From Deltaproteobacteria bacterium (GTDB taxonomy: Bacteria > Desulfobacterota > Syntrophia > Syntrophales > UBA5619), in assembly GCA_026388365.1 (NCBI GenBank), contig JAPLJW010000251.1, positions 1 through 10,768 on the forward strand: DNA of 10,768 bases, in the 5' to 3' direction. Shown in pieces: positions 1 to 5,227 of the stretch. Numbering within the stretch: the first letter of the stretch is position 1; the number at the start of each line of letters is the position of its first letter. A program made the position numbers and the translations under genes. The notes under the pieces were generated by a model. That model had not been told where the DNA came from and searched no databases. It was given only the letters and a program-made list of their open reading frames with translations.

Positions 1-280
1 GAAGGTCCGCCCCCCGCTCCGCGGCAATCCTTGCGGCCGCGGCAAGCGTTTCCGGATCGCAGCCGAAGAGCTGGACTCCGAGCGGCCGGTCCCCGTGCGA
101 AGAAACCAGGTAGCGGAGGGTCTTGCCGGTTCCCCGGACAAGCCCGGTGGCGCTGATCATCTCGGTAAACGCCAGGCCGCAGCCGAACGAACGGGCGACC
201 GTCCGGAAGGGAAGATCGGTGATCCCAGCCATCGGGGCGAGAAAAACGTTGTTCTTCAAATGTAGACAACCGATGTTCAT
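1..280 (-). CDS. dusB: tRNA-dihydrouridine synthase (DusB-like), N-terminal part only
   Basis: This is the first 93 codons of a flavin-dependent tRNA-dihydrouridine synthase; the rest lies beyond the left edge of the window. The family reduces uridine to dihydrouridine in tRNA D-loops, using FMN and NADPH in the cytoplasm. The sequence shows the family's N-terminal TIM-barrel signature: LAPMAGITDLPFR near residues 14-26, then EMISATGL near 40-47 and VQLFGCDP near 69-76. The catalytic Cys region is not in the window. The ATG at 280 is preceded on its strand by GGGAAAGG, three bases from the start. It lies 24 bp downstream of the GlmU-like gene on the same strand, so the two are probably co-transcribed. 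The DusB subclass is a guess from overall resemblance; Dus family membership is secure. Confidence 0.93.
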   Translation of the reverse strand, partial: MNIGCLHLKNNVFLAPMAGITDLPFRTVARSFGCGLAFTEMISATGLVRGTGKTLRYLVSSHGDRPLGVQLFGCDPETLAAAARIAAERGADL

Positions 281-304
281 AAACCTTTCCCAAATAAAAC
301 GTTT

Positions 305-1084
305 TCAAAACCGTTCACGGGGATTCCGTGCCGCCATGCGGCGACCAGCCCTCTCCAGCTCCTCAGGCGTGTTGATCCCCATGACCTCCACCGGATCGGG
401 CGCCAGAGACGAACTCGCTTGCAGTCCATTATTGCAAGCAATTTCGACAATATCCGTCAGATAATATTCCCTCTGGGCGTTCCGGTTGCCGAGACCGGCG
501 ACCGCAGGGAACAGGAAGCGGCTCTCCACGCAGTAAATCCCCGTATTGATCTCGCGGATCTTTTTCTCCTCCGGCGCAGCATCTTTTTCTTCCACGATCT
601 TCAAAACGCGTCCGCCATCTGCCTTGACCACCCGGCCATAACCGGACGGGTTCTCCGGAATCGTCGTCAGAACCGTGACCGTCGCCCCCTCGTTCCGATG
701 CCGGTCGTACAGGGACCTGACCGTCTCCGGCCGAATCAGCGGGACATCGCCGCAGAGGATGACGATCGTCCCGTCATGGTCCCGGAAGGCCTCCGCCGCC
801 TGAAGGACGGCATGGCCGGTCCCCAACTGCTCCCGCTGTTCTGCGAAGATCAGTCCCTGATCCTGGAATTCTTCGCGGATCTGCCCCGCCTGATGGCCGA
901 TGACCACAACGATCTTCTCCGAACCCGCCGCCCGGGCCGCCGCGACCGGATAGGTCAGCATGGGAAATCCGCAGAGAGGATGGAGCACCTTTGCCAGGTC
1001 GGATTTCATCCGCTTCCCTTTCCCCGCCGCCAGGATGATCGTGGAGAATCCTGGCATTCCCCAGGTATCGCCATTGCCGTTCAT
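305..1084 (-). CDS. Stand-alone GlmU-type uridylyltransferase domain protein (no acetyltransferase half)
   Basis: This 259-residue protein matches the N-terminal pyrophosphorylase half of GlmU, which makes UDP-GlcNAc from UTP and GlcNAc-1-P in the cytoplasm for peptidoglycan and LPS. Visible motifs are the nucleotide-binding loop LAAGKGKRMKSDLAKVLH (residues 18-35), EQLGTGHA (about 85-92), CGDVPLI (about 111-117, metal and nucleotide site), GYGRVV, IVEEKDA, EINTGIYC and YYLTDIVE. Canonical GlmU is about 456 residues, with a left-handed beta-helix acetyltransferase domain. Here the protein ends just after the nucleotidyltransferase fold (GINTPEELERAGRRM), and the next gene starts 24 bp later, so no helix remnant exists. 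The ATG at 1084 has a GAGGGTGGA purine-rich stretch upstream. An in-frame ATG at 1057 would trim nine residues but has poor ribosome-site spacing. Its substrate may differ from GlcNAc-1-P; the family is clear and the exact substrate is not. Confidence 0.9.
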   Translation of the reverse strand: MNGNGDTWGMPGFSTIILAAGKGKRMKSDLAKVLHPLCGFPMLTYPVAAARAAGSEKIVVVIGHQAGQIREEFQDQGLIFAEQREQLGTGHAVLQAAEAFRDHDGTIVILCGDVPLIRPETVRSLYDRHRNEGATVTVLTTIPENPSGYGRVVKADGGRVLKIVEEKDAAPEEKKIREINTGIYCVESRFLFPAVAGLGNRNAQREYYLTDIVEIACNNGLQASSSLAPDPVEVMGINTPEELERAGRRMAARNPRERF

Positions 1085-1267
1085 GACTTATCCACCCTCA
1101 TGCTGTCCTTATAGTCTCTTTGTCTCTTCCCCATTTCCGGAATCCATCCGTTACGGATCCCCGCCCGCAGACCGTCGAACGATCGGGTGGGTCGAGAACT
1201 TATCAGATCTCGCAGGGAAAAGACAAACGATTTATCTTCGCCGCATTATCCGCAATATGAAAAATAA

Positions 1268-1296
1268 TTGACAAAATGAAAATATTATTTCATAAA
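1268..1296 (+). promoter_or_regulatory. Sigma70-type promoter for the FecR/exporter operon
   Basis: A perfect TTGACA at 1268-1273 is followed after 17 bases by CATAAA at 1291-1296 (4 of 6 matches to TATAAT). Surroundings are very AT-rich, unlike the GC-rich sequence on either side. Transcription would start near 1303, giving an untranslated leader of about 205 nt before the FecR-domain gene. Predicted from sequence only. Confidence 0.6.
1276..1293. promoter_or_regulatory. Inverted repeat inside the promoter (possible operator)
   Basis: ATGAAA-ATATTA-TTTCAT is a perfect 6-bp inverted repeat with a 6-bp centre. It lies in the -35/-10 spacer and overlaps the -10. The half-site ATGAAA also occurs at 1257-1262 and 1305-1310, so three copies flank and fill the promoter. 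A repressor bound here would block RNA polymerase. AT-rich sequence makes chance repeats common, so confidence is low. Confidence 0.3.
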
Positions 1297-1404
1297 TCAA
1301 TAAAATGAAACTTCCCCGGCAGGAGCCAGGGGCATCTTTATGCTGCAAGCATATCTTGTCCGGGTTGCTGCTACATCTCCAGACGGGTGTCTGAGTAGTA
1401 TGCG

Positions 1405-1439
1405 GCTGAATAAATCGGTTTTATTCCAGAGCGTTTTTT
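1405..1439 (+). terminator. Candidate leader terminator/attenuator hairpin
   Basis: GCT-GAATAAA (1405-1414) can pair with TTTATTC (1420-1426) and, across a three-base bulge, AGC (1430-1432), with loop TCGGT, followed by G then T6 at 1434-1439. The stem is AT-rich and bulged, so it would be a weak intrinsic terminator. Its base competes with the outer pairs of the preceding stem (1367-1406), as expected of an attenuator. Confidence 0.25.
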
Positions 1440-1495
1440 ATTACGTCACTCGGTCGGCACTGACAAATTAGATTCTCGTCAACATTAAAATTCAT

Positions 1496-1505
1496 AGGAG
1501 GTGAT
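1496..1505 (+). promoter_or_regulatory. Strong ribosome binding site of the FecR-domain gene
   Basis: AGGAGGTGAT is a full complement to the 16S rRNA 3' end, with AGGAGG six bases before the ATG at 1508. It fixes the start and predicts strong translation. Confidence 0.85.
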
Positions 1506-1507
1506 TA

Positions 1508-2665
1508 ATGTCTAAACCCATCAGGCGTTTTCTATCTTTTTTACTGGTCCTGCAACTCATCATTCCCTATTCAACTTTTGCAGCCGCGGTCGGTGAATTT
1601 ACCTCTGTTGTCGGCAACGTCACGCAGACGAGGGCGAAGGAGCTGATAACGCCCGTTGTGAAGTCGCCGATTGAAATGAAGGATTTAATCGCCACCGCTC
1701 GTACCTCCTCGGCTACGATGGTTTTTCCCGATGACAGTACGATCACGCTGTCTGAGAATACAAAACTGGAAATCAAGGAATTCCTCTTCAAAGACCAATC
1801 GCGCAGAGCCTTTTTTTCGTTGCCGATCGGCAAATTGACAGCCAACGTGCAGAAGTTCATTGGCGGAGATAACGTTTTTGAAGTTAATTCGCCTACGGTC
1901 GGCATCGGCGTCAGGGGGACGGGCTTTGAATTTGTCGAGGCCCTGAAAGACGACAAAGTCGATTCCACTGCTGAGAATCAGAGGATGGCGACCGTTAGCT
2001 GTACGGATGGTTCACTGAATTTATCAGCATTCTCTGATACCGGGGCTGTCATTTCCACAGCCACGCTTGAAGCGGGTCAGATGGCTGTCATTATCGGGGG
2101 GGTGATCACCATTTCCGCGATTGCAGCAGCGATGACAGCGGCTATAGGTGCTGCGGGCGGTACAGGCACCGGAACGGGTGGTGCAGCAGCAGGCGGTGCG
2201 GCGGCGGCAACGGGCATGTCAACGGCTGCCATCGCGGGAATCGCGATTGGCGGGGCGGCGGTTATCGGTGGTGCTGCAGCTTTGGCCGGTGGAGGTGGCG
2301 GCAGTAGCGGTACAACGCCGCCAACAACATCTTGCAGTAATACAGACGGAAGATGGAGCGGTCCGTTTTCAGGAACAGCATGTGGAGTTTCAGATAGCGG
2401 CACTTGGGTCATGACTTGCTCAAGATGTTCCTGTCCTGGTACCTGGACCAGTAATAGGGGTTCTAGTGCCGTAACTTGCACTATTTCAGACAACCGTATA
2501 TCTTGTAACGTGAATGGTTTTGGTTGCACAGGAAATCCATGCCAACTAAATGCATCCGGGACTATCAGTGGCAATAGCGTCAGCGGTACATATGGCGGTG
2601 GTAACTGTGACGCAACCGGAAGTTGGACTGGTAATCGTAACGGCTCTGTCACGGTCAGATGGTAA
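1508..2665 (+). CDS. Secreted FecR-domain protein with glycine-zipper segment and Cys-rich C-terminal domain
   Basis: This 385-residue protein is probably exported. Residues 1-26 form a signal peptide: basic start (KPIRR), hydrophobic core LSFLLVLQLIIP, likely cleavage near TFA-AA. Residues about 60-142 match the FecR fold (ARTSSATMVFPDDSTITLSENTKLEI, later VNSPTVGIGVRGTGFEF). No cytoplasmic anti-sigma region or neighbouring sigma-factor gene is present, so this is the stand-alone periplasmic/surface FecR type, not an iron-signalling FecR. Residues about 189-265 are almost entirely Gly, Ala, Thr and Ile with small-residue zipper spacing (AAIAGIAIGGAAVIGGAAAL), which could insert in or pack on a membrane. 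Residues 276-385 hold ten cysteines and Gly/Ser/Thr/Trp-rich beta-type sequence (for example SGTISGNSVSGTYGGG). That last part is AT-richer than the first half, suggesting a swapped module. A strong AGGAGGTGAT site supports the start. It is first in the block; its stop lies 14 bp before the lipoprotein gene. Its role is unknown. Confidence 0.85.
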   Translation: MSKPIRRFLSFLLVLQLIIPYSTFAAAVGEFTSVVGNVTQTRAKELITPVVKSPIEMKDLIATARTSSATMVFPDDSTITLSENTKLEIKEFLFKDQSRRAFFSLPIGKLTANVQKFIGGDNVFEVNSPTVGIGVRGTGFEFVEALKDDKVDSTAENQRMATVSCTDGSLNLSAFSDTGAVISTATLEAGQMAVIIGGVITISAIAAAMTAAIGAAGGTGTGTGGAAAGGAAAATGMSTAAIAGIAIGGAAVIGGAAALAGGGGGSSGTTPPTTSCSNTDGRWSGPFSGTACGVSDSGTWVMTCSRCSCPGTWTSNRGSSAVTCTISDNRISCNVNGFGCTGNPCQLNASGTISGNSVSGTYGGGNCDATGSWTGNRNGSVTVRW

Positions 2666-2679
2666 GGAGGAGAGCGAAC

Positions 2680-3762
2680 ATGAAACTCAAAAAAAATTAT
2701 ACCCTGATGAAACCATTTATTGCTCTTGCCCTCGTATTGCTGGCGGCGGGATGCGGCGGCACGGACGGCAGTGTCGGCAGCGGCCTCACCGACACAGGCG
2801 CCATAACGGCTCAACTGAACTGGAGCGACGACACAAGCGCCATAACGGATAAACTTAACTGGGGCGGCGATGCGGGCCCACATATCCTTTCAGCCCCCGT
2901 GGGGTCAGCCCCCGTGGGGGTTGTGACGGTCAGGATGATCGTGTCGGGAACCGGCATGTCTGATGTTCAAAAGGACTTCGCCGCAGCGGTCGGCCAGGGA
3001 ACCGTGGACAACATACCTGCCGGTAGCAGCCGGACCGTCACGGTAAAGGGGCTGGAAGCGAGCGGCAATGCGATCTATCAAGGCGCAATAAGCAATATCA
3101 CCATTGTTGCCGGTCAGACGACTGATGCAGGAACGATTACCATGCAGCCGCTCACAACTCCGCCCTCCACACCAACCGGCTTTGCGGTGACCGCTGCTTC
3201 CTCATCCCAGATCAATCTCTCCTGGAATGCATCGACCGGAGCGACCGGTTACAAAATATACAAAGGCGGATCTTATCTGAAATCCGTGACCACCACATCA
3301 ACTTCAGATACGGGGCTTAGCCCCGCCACTAACTACTGCTACTATTTAACTGCCTATAACGCTGCGGGAGAATCCACGCAGACGAGCCAGGTTTGCGCTA
3401 TAACCCTTGGCGCCCCTGTCACGACCACGGGAACGTGGCGACTTTTGGGCAGATGCTCGGGCTCATCTTCCGATGCCTGGGACCTCTTGGTTAATTTGAA
3501 TGAAACTTCCGGCGGGAATTTTACGGGAAGCGGTACAGGCACCGACTATACCGGGACGCCTTTACAGGTGTCTATAAGCGGAAATTATAACAGCACATCA
3601 AAATTGATCAGCCTAACGATAACCACCACTTCCCCCGGTGTTTCCTGCGTAAGAAAGGATACAATGTCGACCACCTTAACCTCTAATGATACCGGATATA
3701 TCACGGCGACACAAACCCAAGTTTGCGGATGCACCGCACAGATAAGGATGATAAAGCAATAG
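2680..3762 (+). CDS. Outer-membrane lipoprotein with fibronectin type III domain
   Basis: The start is the ATG at 2680, nine bases after AAGGAGG (2664-2670). An in-frame ATG at 2659 lies upstream of that site and inside the previous gene, so it is rejected. The 360-residue product begins MKLKKNYTLMKPFIALALVL and has lipobox LAAGC with Cys25; Gly at +2 fits outer-membrane sorting. Residues 37-62 are a 13-residue tandem repeat (AITAQLNW / AITDKLNW). Residues about 80-157 look like a beta-sandwich domain of surface proteins (VRMIVSGTGM, IPAGSSRTVTVKG, TIVAGQTTDAGTI). Residues about 162-243 are fibronectin type III (PTGFAV, INLSWNAS, GYKIYKGG, LSPATNYCYYLTAYNAAGES). Residues about 250-360 are another Gly/Ser/Thr-rich beta domain with four Cys. 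It may be distantly related to the C-terminus of the preceding protein. Likely a cell-surface binding or scaffold protein, co-transcribed with its neighbours; specific role unknown. Confidence 0.87.
   Translation: MKLKKNYTLMKPFIALALVLLAAGCGGTDGSVGSGLTDTGAITAQLNWSDDTSAITDKLNWGGDAGPHILSAPVGSAPVGVVTVRMIVSGTGMSDVQKDFAAAVGQGTVDNIPAGSSRTVTVKGLEASGNAIYQGAISNITIVAGQTTDAGTITMQPLTTPPSTPTGFAVTAASSSQINLSWNASTGATGYKIYKGGSYLKSVTTTSTSDTGLSPATNYCYYLTAYNAAGESTQTSQVCAITLGAPVTTTGTWRLLGRCSGSSSDAWDLLVNLNETSGGNFTGSGTGTDYTGTPLQVSISGNYNSTSKLISLTITTTSPGVSCVRKDTMSTTLTSNDTGYITATQTQVCGCTAQIRMIKQ
2791..2868 (+). repeat. 39-bp tandem repeat, two copies
   Basis: Copy 1 is 2791-2829 and copy 2 is 2830-2868. Both begin GACACA and share GCGCCATAACGG, with a few substitutions. 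The repeat is in frame and encodes a 13-residue repeat in the linker after the lipid anchor, so copy number can change without breaking the reading frame. Confidence 0.85.
2890..2919 (+). repeat. 15-bp perfect tandem repeat, two copies
   Basis: TCAGCCCCCGTGGGG occurs twice in a row (2890-2904, 2905-2919), followed by one more G. Each copy contains the near-palindrome CCCCGTGGGG. It encodes SAPVG-SAPVG and preserves the reading frame. Confidence 0.9.
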
Positions 3763-3778
3763 GAGAGGAAATCGCAAG

Positions 3779-5227
3779 GTGATGCATCATTTAGGGGGGG
3801 GGAAGTTTAACACCCCCCTTCTTTTTATTAAACTGTGGATTTCGATTGTGCTCTTATTGCCGGTCTGTTCTCTCCATGCTGGAGAAGAAGAAATACCGTT
3901 TACAAATCGGGAAGCTCCGAAGTCGGCGCCGATCACGCTGACCCTGGAGCAGTCCGTTGATCAGGCGCTCTTGAACAACCGGAATATCACCAGCTCAAAG
4001 TTCAGCGCGGAGTTGCAACAGCACTCGGTCACAGCGGCCAAGTCCGATTTTGATGTGAAGATAACACCGGGCGTCAACACGAATGCCTATATGGGCGGTA
4101 AAAATGTCGGCGCCGGGGTCGCGATCAAGAAGAAATTCGAAACCGGGGCCACCGTATCGTTGAACCCCACCGTGAATGTGATGGATCAGCAATACTGGAA
4201 CGAAGTCAGTCTAACCGTCGAACAGCCCCTTTTCAAGGGCTTTGGAGAGGATGTCAACCTTGACAATATCCGCAGCGCTGAATTTTCAAAGGAGAATGCC
4301 GTCAGAAATATCTGTCAGACCAAGGCGAATATCAGCCTGGAAATGATCACAACCTTTTACAATGCTGTTAAACATAGAGAAATCAAAAATTTATATGATG
4401 TTATGGTCGCAAGGCTTCAAGGTCATGCGGCCGTGGCCATGGCCAAGGGCAAGGTGGGCTTGGCTACTCCTATGGAAACCTATCGGGCGGAAATCCAATT
4501 GAAAGAAGCCGAAGACTCGGCAACGCAGGCGTCGGAAGCCTATCTGGATGCCCTGGATCGAATCAAAGTCATTCTGTCACTGCCCTTGAAAACGGAAATC
4601 GCCTTGGCTGCCCCTGTCCCGCCCGATTATACGCCAATGGAACTTTCCACTGCCATCGATGCAGCACTGAAAAACAGAATTGAAATTGAACAGGCAAGAG
4701 CAGAGATTCAGGAAGCCGAGCGAAAGTCCCTGGTGATGAAGCAGAACACCCTGCCGGGCGTCAATCTCGTCATGAGCGTCGGGCAATATGACGTGGCGGA
4801 TACCTTCGGTCAAGCCGCGACGCTTCGCCAGAACCGCTGGAATGTGGCGTTGCAGGGTTCGACGGATTTACAGCGGACCGCCGAAAAGGCGGCCTATCAG
4901 CAAAGTCTCCTGAACGTCAAGATGCTCCGTCTGGGCCTTGACAACAGGATGGAAGAGATCGGCAAGCAGGTCCGAAAACAGTGGAACGCCTTTAAGGAAG
5001 ACGAAAAACGCATCCGAATCAGAAAGGAACAGATGCAGCAGGCCAGGGAGAAGCTGGCCTTGGCCGAGGTGAAGTATGCGCACGGTATGACGGATAATTT
5101 TGACGTGATTGAGGCGGAAACGGAACTCCAGCGGGCAAAGGTCATGCTGCTGACCTCAGAAATGGATTATGCCGTCGGAACATATAACATGAAAGCCATT
5201 TTAGGAACGTTGCTGCCCAAAAACTGA
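3779..5227 (+). CDS. TolC-family outer-membrane factor of the tripartite exporter
   Basis: An outer-membrane efflux protein of about 480 residues, the usual TolC-family length. It forms the trimeric outer-membrane and periplasmic duct through which an ABC pump expels substrate. It shows a signal peptide (KLWISIVLLLPVCSLHA, cleavage likely before GEEE), then two OEP repeats. The first begins ITLTLEQSVDQALLNN (about residue 52). The second begins ELSTAIDAALKNRIEIEQA (about 288) and ends with a long helix typical of the family (ALAEVKYAHGMTDNFDVIEAE). The start is uncertain. GTG at 3779 is ten bases from GAGAGG; ATG at 3782 is equally in frame. The first codons include nine consecutive Gs followed by a hairpin and T-tract. 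Its stop directly abuts the adaptor gene (no gap), so those two are translationally coupled. It begins 16 bp after the lipoprotein gene. Confidence 0.93.
   Translation: MMHHLGGGKFNTPLLFIKLWISIVLLLPVCSLHAGEEEIPFTNREAPKSAPITLTLEQSVDQALLNNRNITSSKFSAELQQHSVTAAKSDFDVKITPGVNTNAYMGGKNVGAGVAIKKKFETGATVSLNPTVNVMDQQYWNEVSLTVEQPLFKGFGEDVNLDNIRSAEFSKENAVRNICQTKANISLEMITTFYNAVKHREIKNLYDVMVARLQGHAAVAMAKGKVGLATPMETYRAEIQLKEAEDSATQASEAYLDALDRIKVILSLPLKTEIALAAPVPPDYTPMELSTAIDAALKNRIEIEQARAEIQEAERKSLVMKQNTLPGVNLVMSVGQYDVADTFGQAATLRQNRWNVALQGSTDLQRTAEKAAYQQSLLNVKMLRLGLDNRMEEIGKQVRKQWNAFKEDEKRIRIRKEQMQQAREKLALAEVKYAHGMTDNFDVIEAETELQRAKVMLLTSEMDYAVGTYNMKAILGTLLPKN
3794..3829 (+). terminator. G9 tract and terminator-like hairpin inside the TolC-family gene start
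   Basis: Nine consecutive Gs occupy 3794-3802. Six of them (3797-3802) can pair with CCCCCC at 3813-3818 over the loop AAGTTTAACA, and TTCTTTTTATT follows at 3819-3829. This is the shape of an intrinsic terminator for the lipoprotein gene, yet it lies within the first 16 codons of the next gene (Gly-Gly-Gly ... Thr-Pro-Leu). Starting translation downstream would lose the signal peptide. It may lower exporter expression relative to the two upstream genes, and the G-run is prone to slippage. Confidence 0.5.

Larger units (their letters stand above)
1303..1507 (+). ncRNA. Structured 5' leader of unknown class (possible riboswitch or attenuator)
   Basis: The roughly 205-nt leader before the FecR-domain gene can form several stems. 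Stem A: CCCC-GGC at 1314-1320 pairs with GCC-A-GGGG at 1325-1332, presenting an AGGA loop. An alternative long stem pairs 1315-1324 with 1354-1364 (one bulged T) and is mutually exclusive with stem A. Stem B: TATGC/GCATA at 1339-1343/1349-1353. Stem C: CAGAC/GTCTG at 1380-1384/1389-1393 with loop GGGT, extended by CTAC/GTAG and GCTG/CGGC out to 1367-1406. Stem D: GAATAAA/TTTATTC at 1408-1426, with T6 at 1434-1439. Mutually exclusive stems followed by a hairpin and T-run resemble a transcription-attenuating riboswitch. I do not recognise the consensus of any class I know (c-di-GMP I/II, TPP, cobalamin, SAM, ZTP, fluoride). The AGGA loop on a GC stem also resembles a CsrA/RsmA site. Folding was done by eye. 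Confidence 0.4.

Noticed and set aside
419..1114. A 231-codon open frame on the plus strand opposite the GlmU-like gene.
   Set aside because: It is antisense to a protein with clear GlmU motifs, and its translation shows no recognisable domain. High GC content leaves long open frames on the opposite strand.
1303..1440. c-di-GMP (GEMM) riboswitch in the leader.
   Set aside because: I looked for the conserved GEMM blocks (the ACGCA...GGGCAAACC type and the GGTAG/GGGTTACC type) and did not find them. The type II consensus does not fit either.
1340..1471. A 43-codon open frame in the leader (begins MLQAYLVRVAATSPDG), with AGGGG seven bases upstream.
   Set aside because: It overlaps the hairpin region and its residues look like translated RNA structure. 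There is no conserved feature and the ribosome site is modest. A leader peptide cannot be excluded, but the structured-RNA reading is simpler.
1508..2665. FecR-type anti-sigma regulator of iron transport.
   Set aside because: The protein has a signal peptide, lacks the cytoplasmic FecR N-terminus, and has no sigma-factor or TonB-receptor gene beside it.
2077..2883. A 268-codon open frame on the minus strand, rich in Pro, Ala and Val.
   Set aside because: Its proline/alanine richness is the complement of the Gly/Ala-rich segment of the FecR-domain gene. It crosses two well-supported plus-strand genes.
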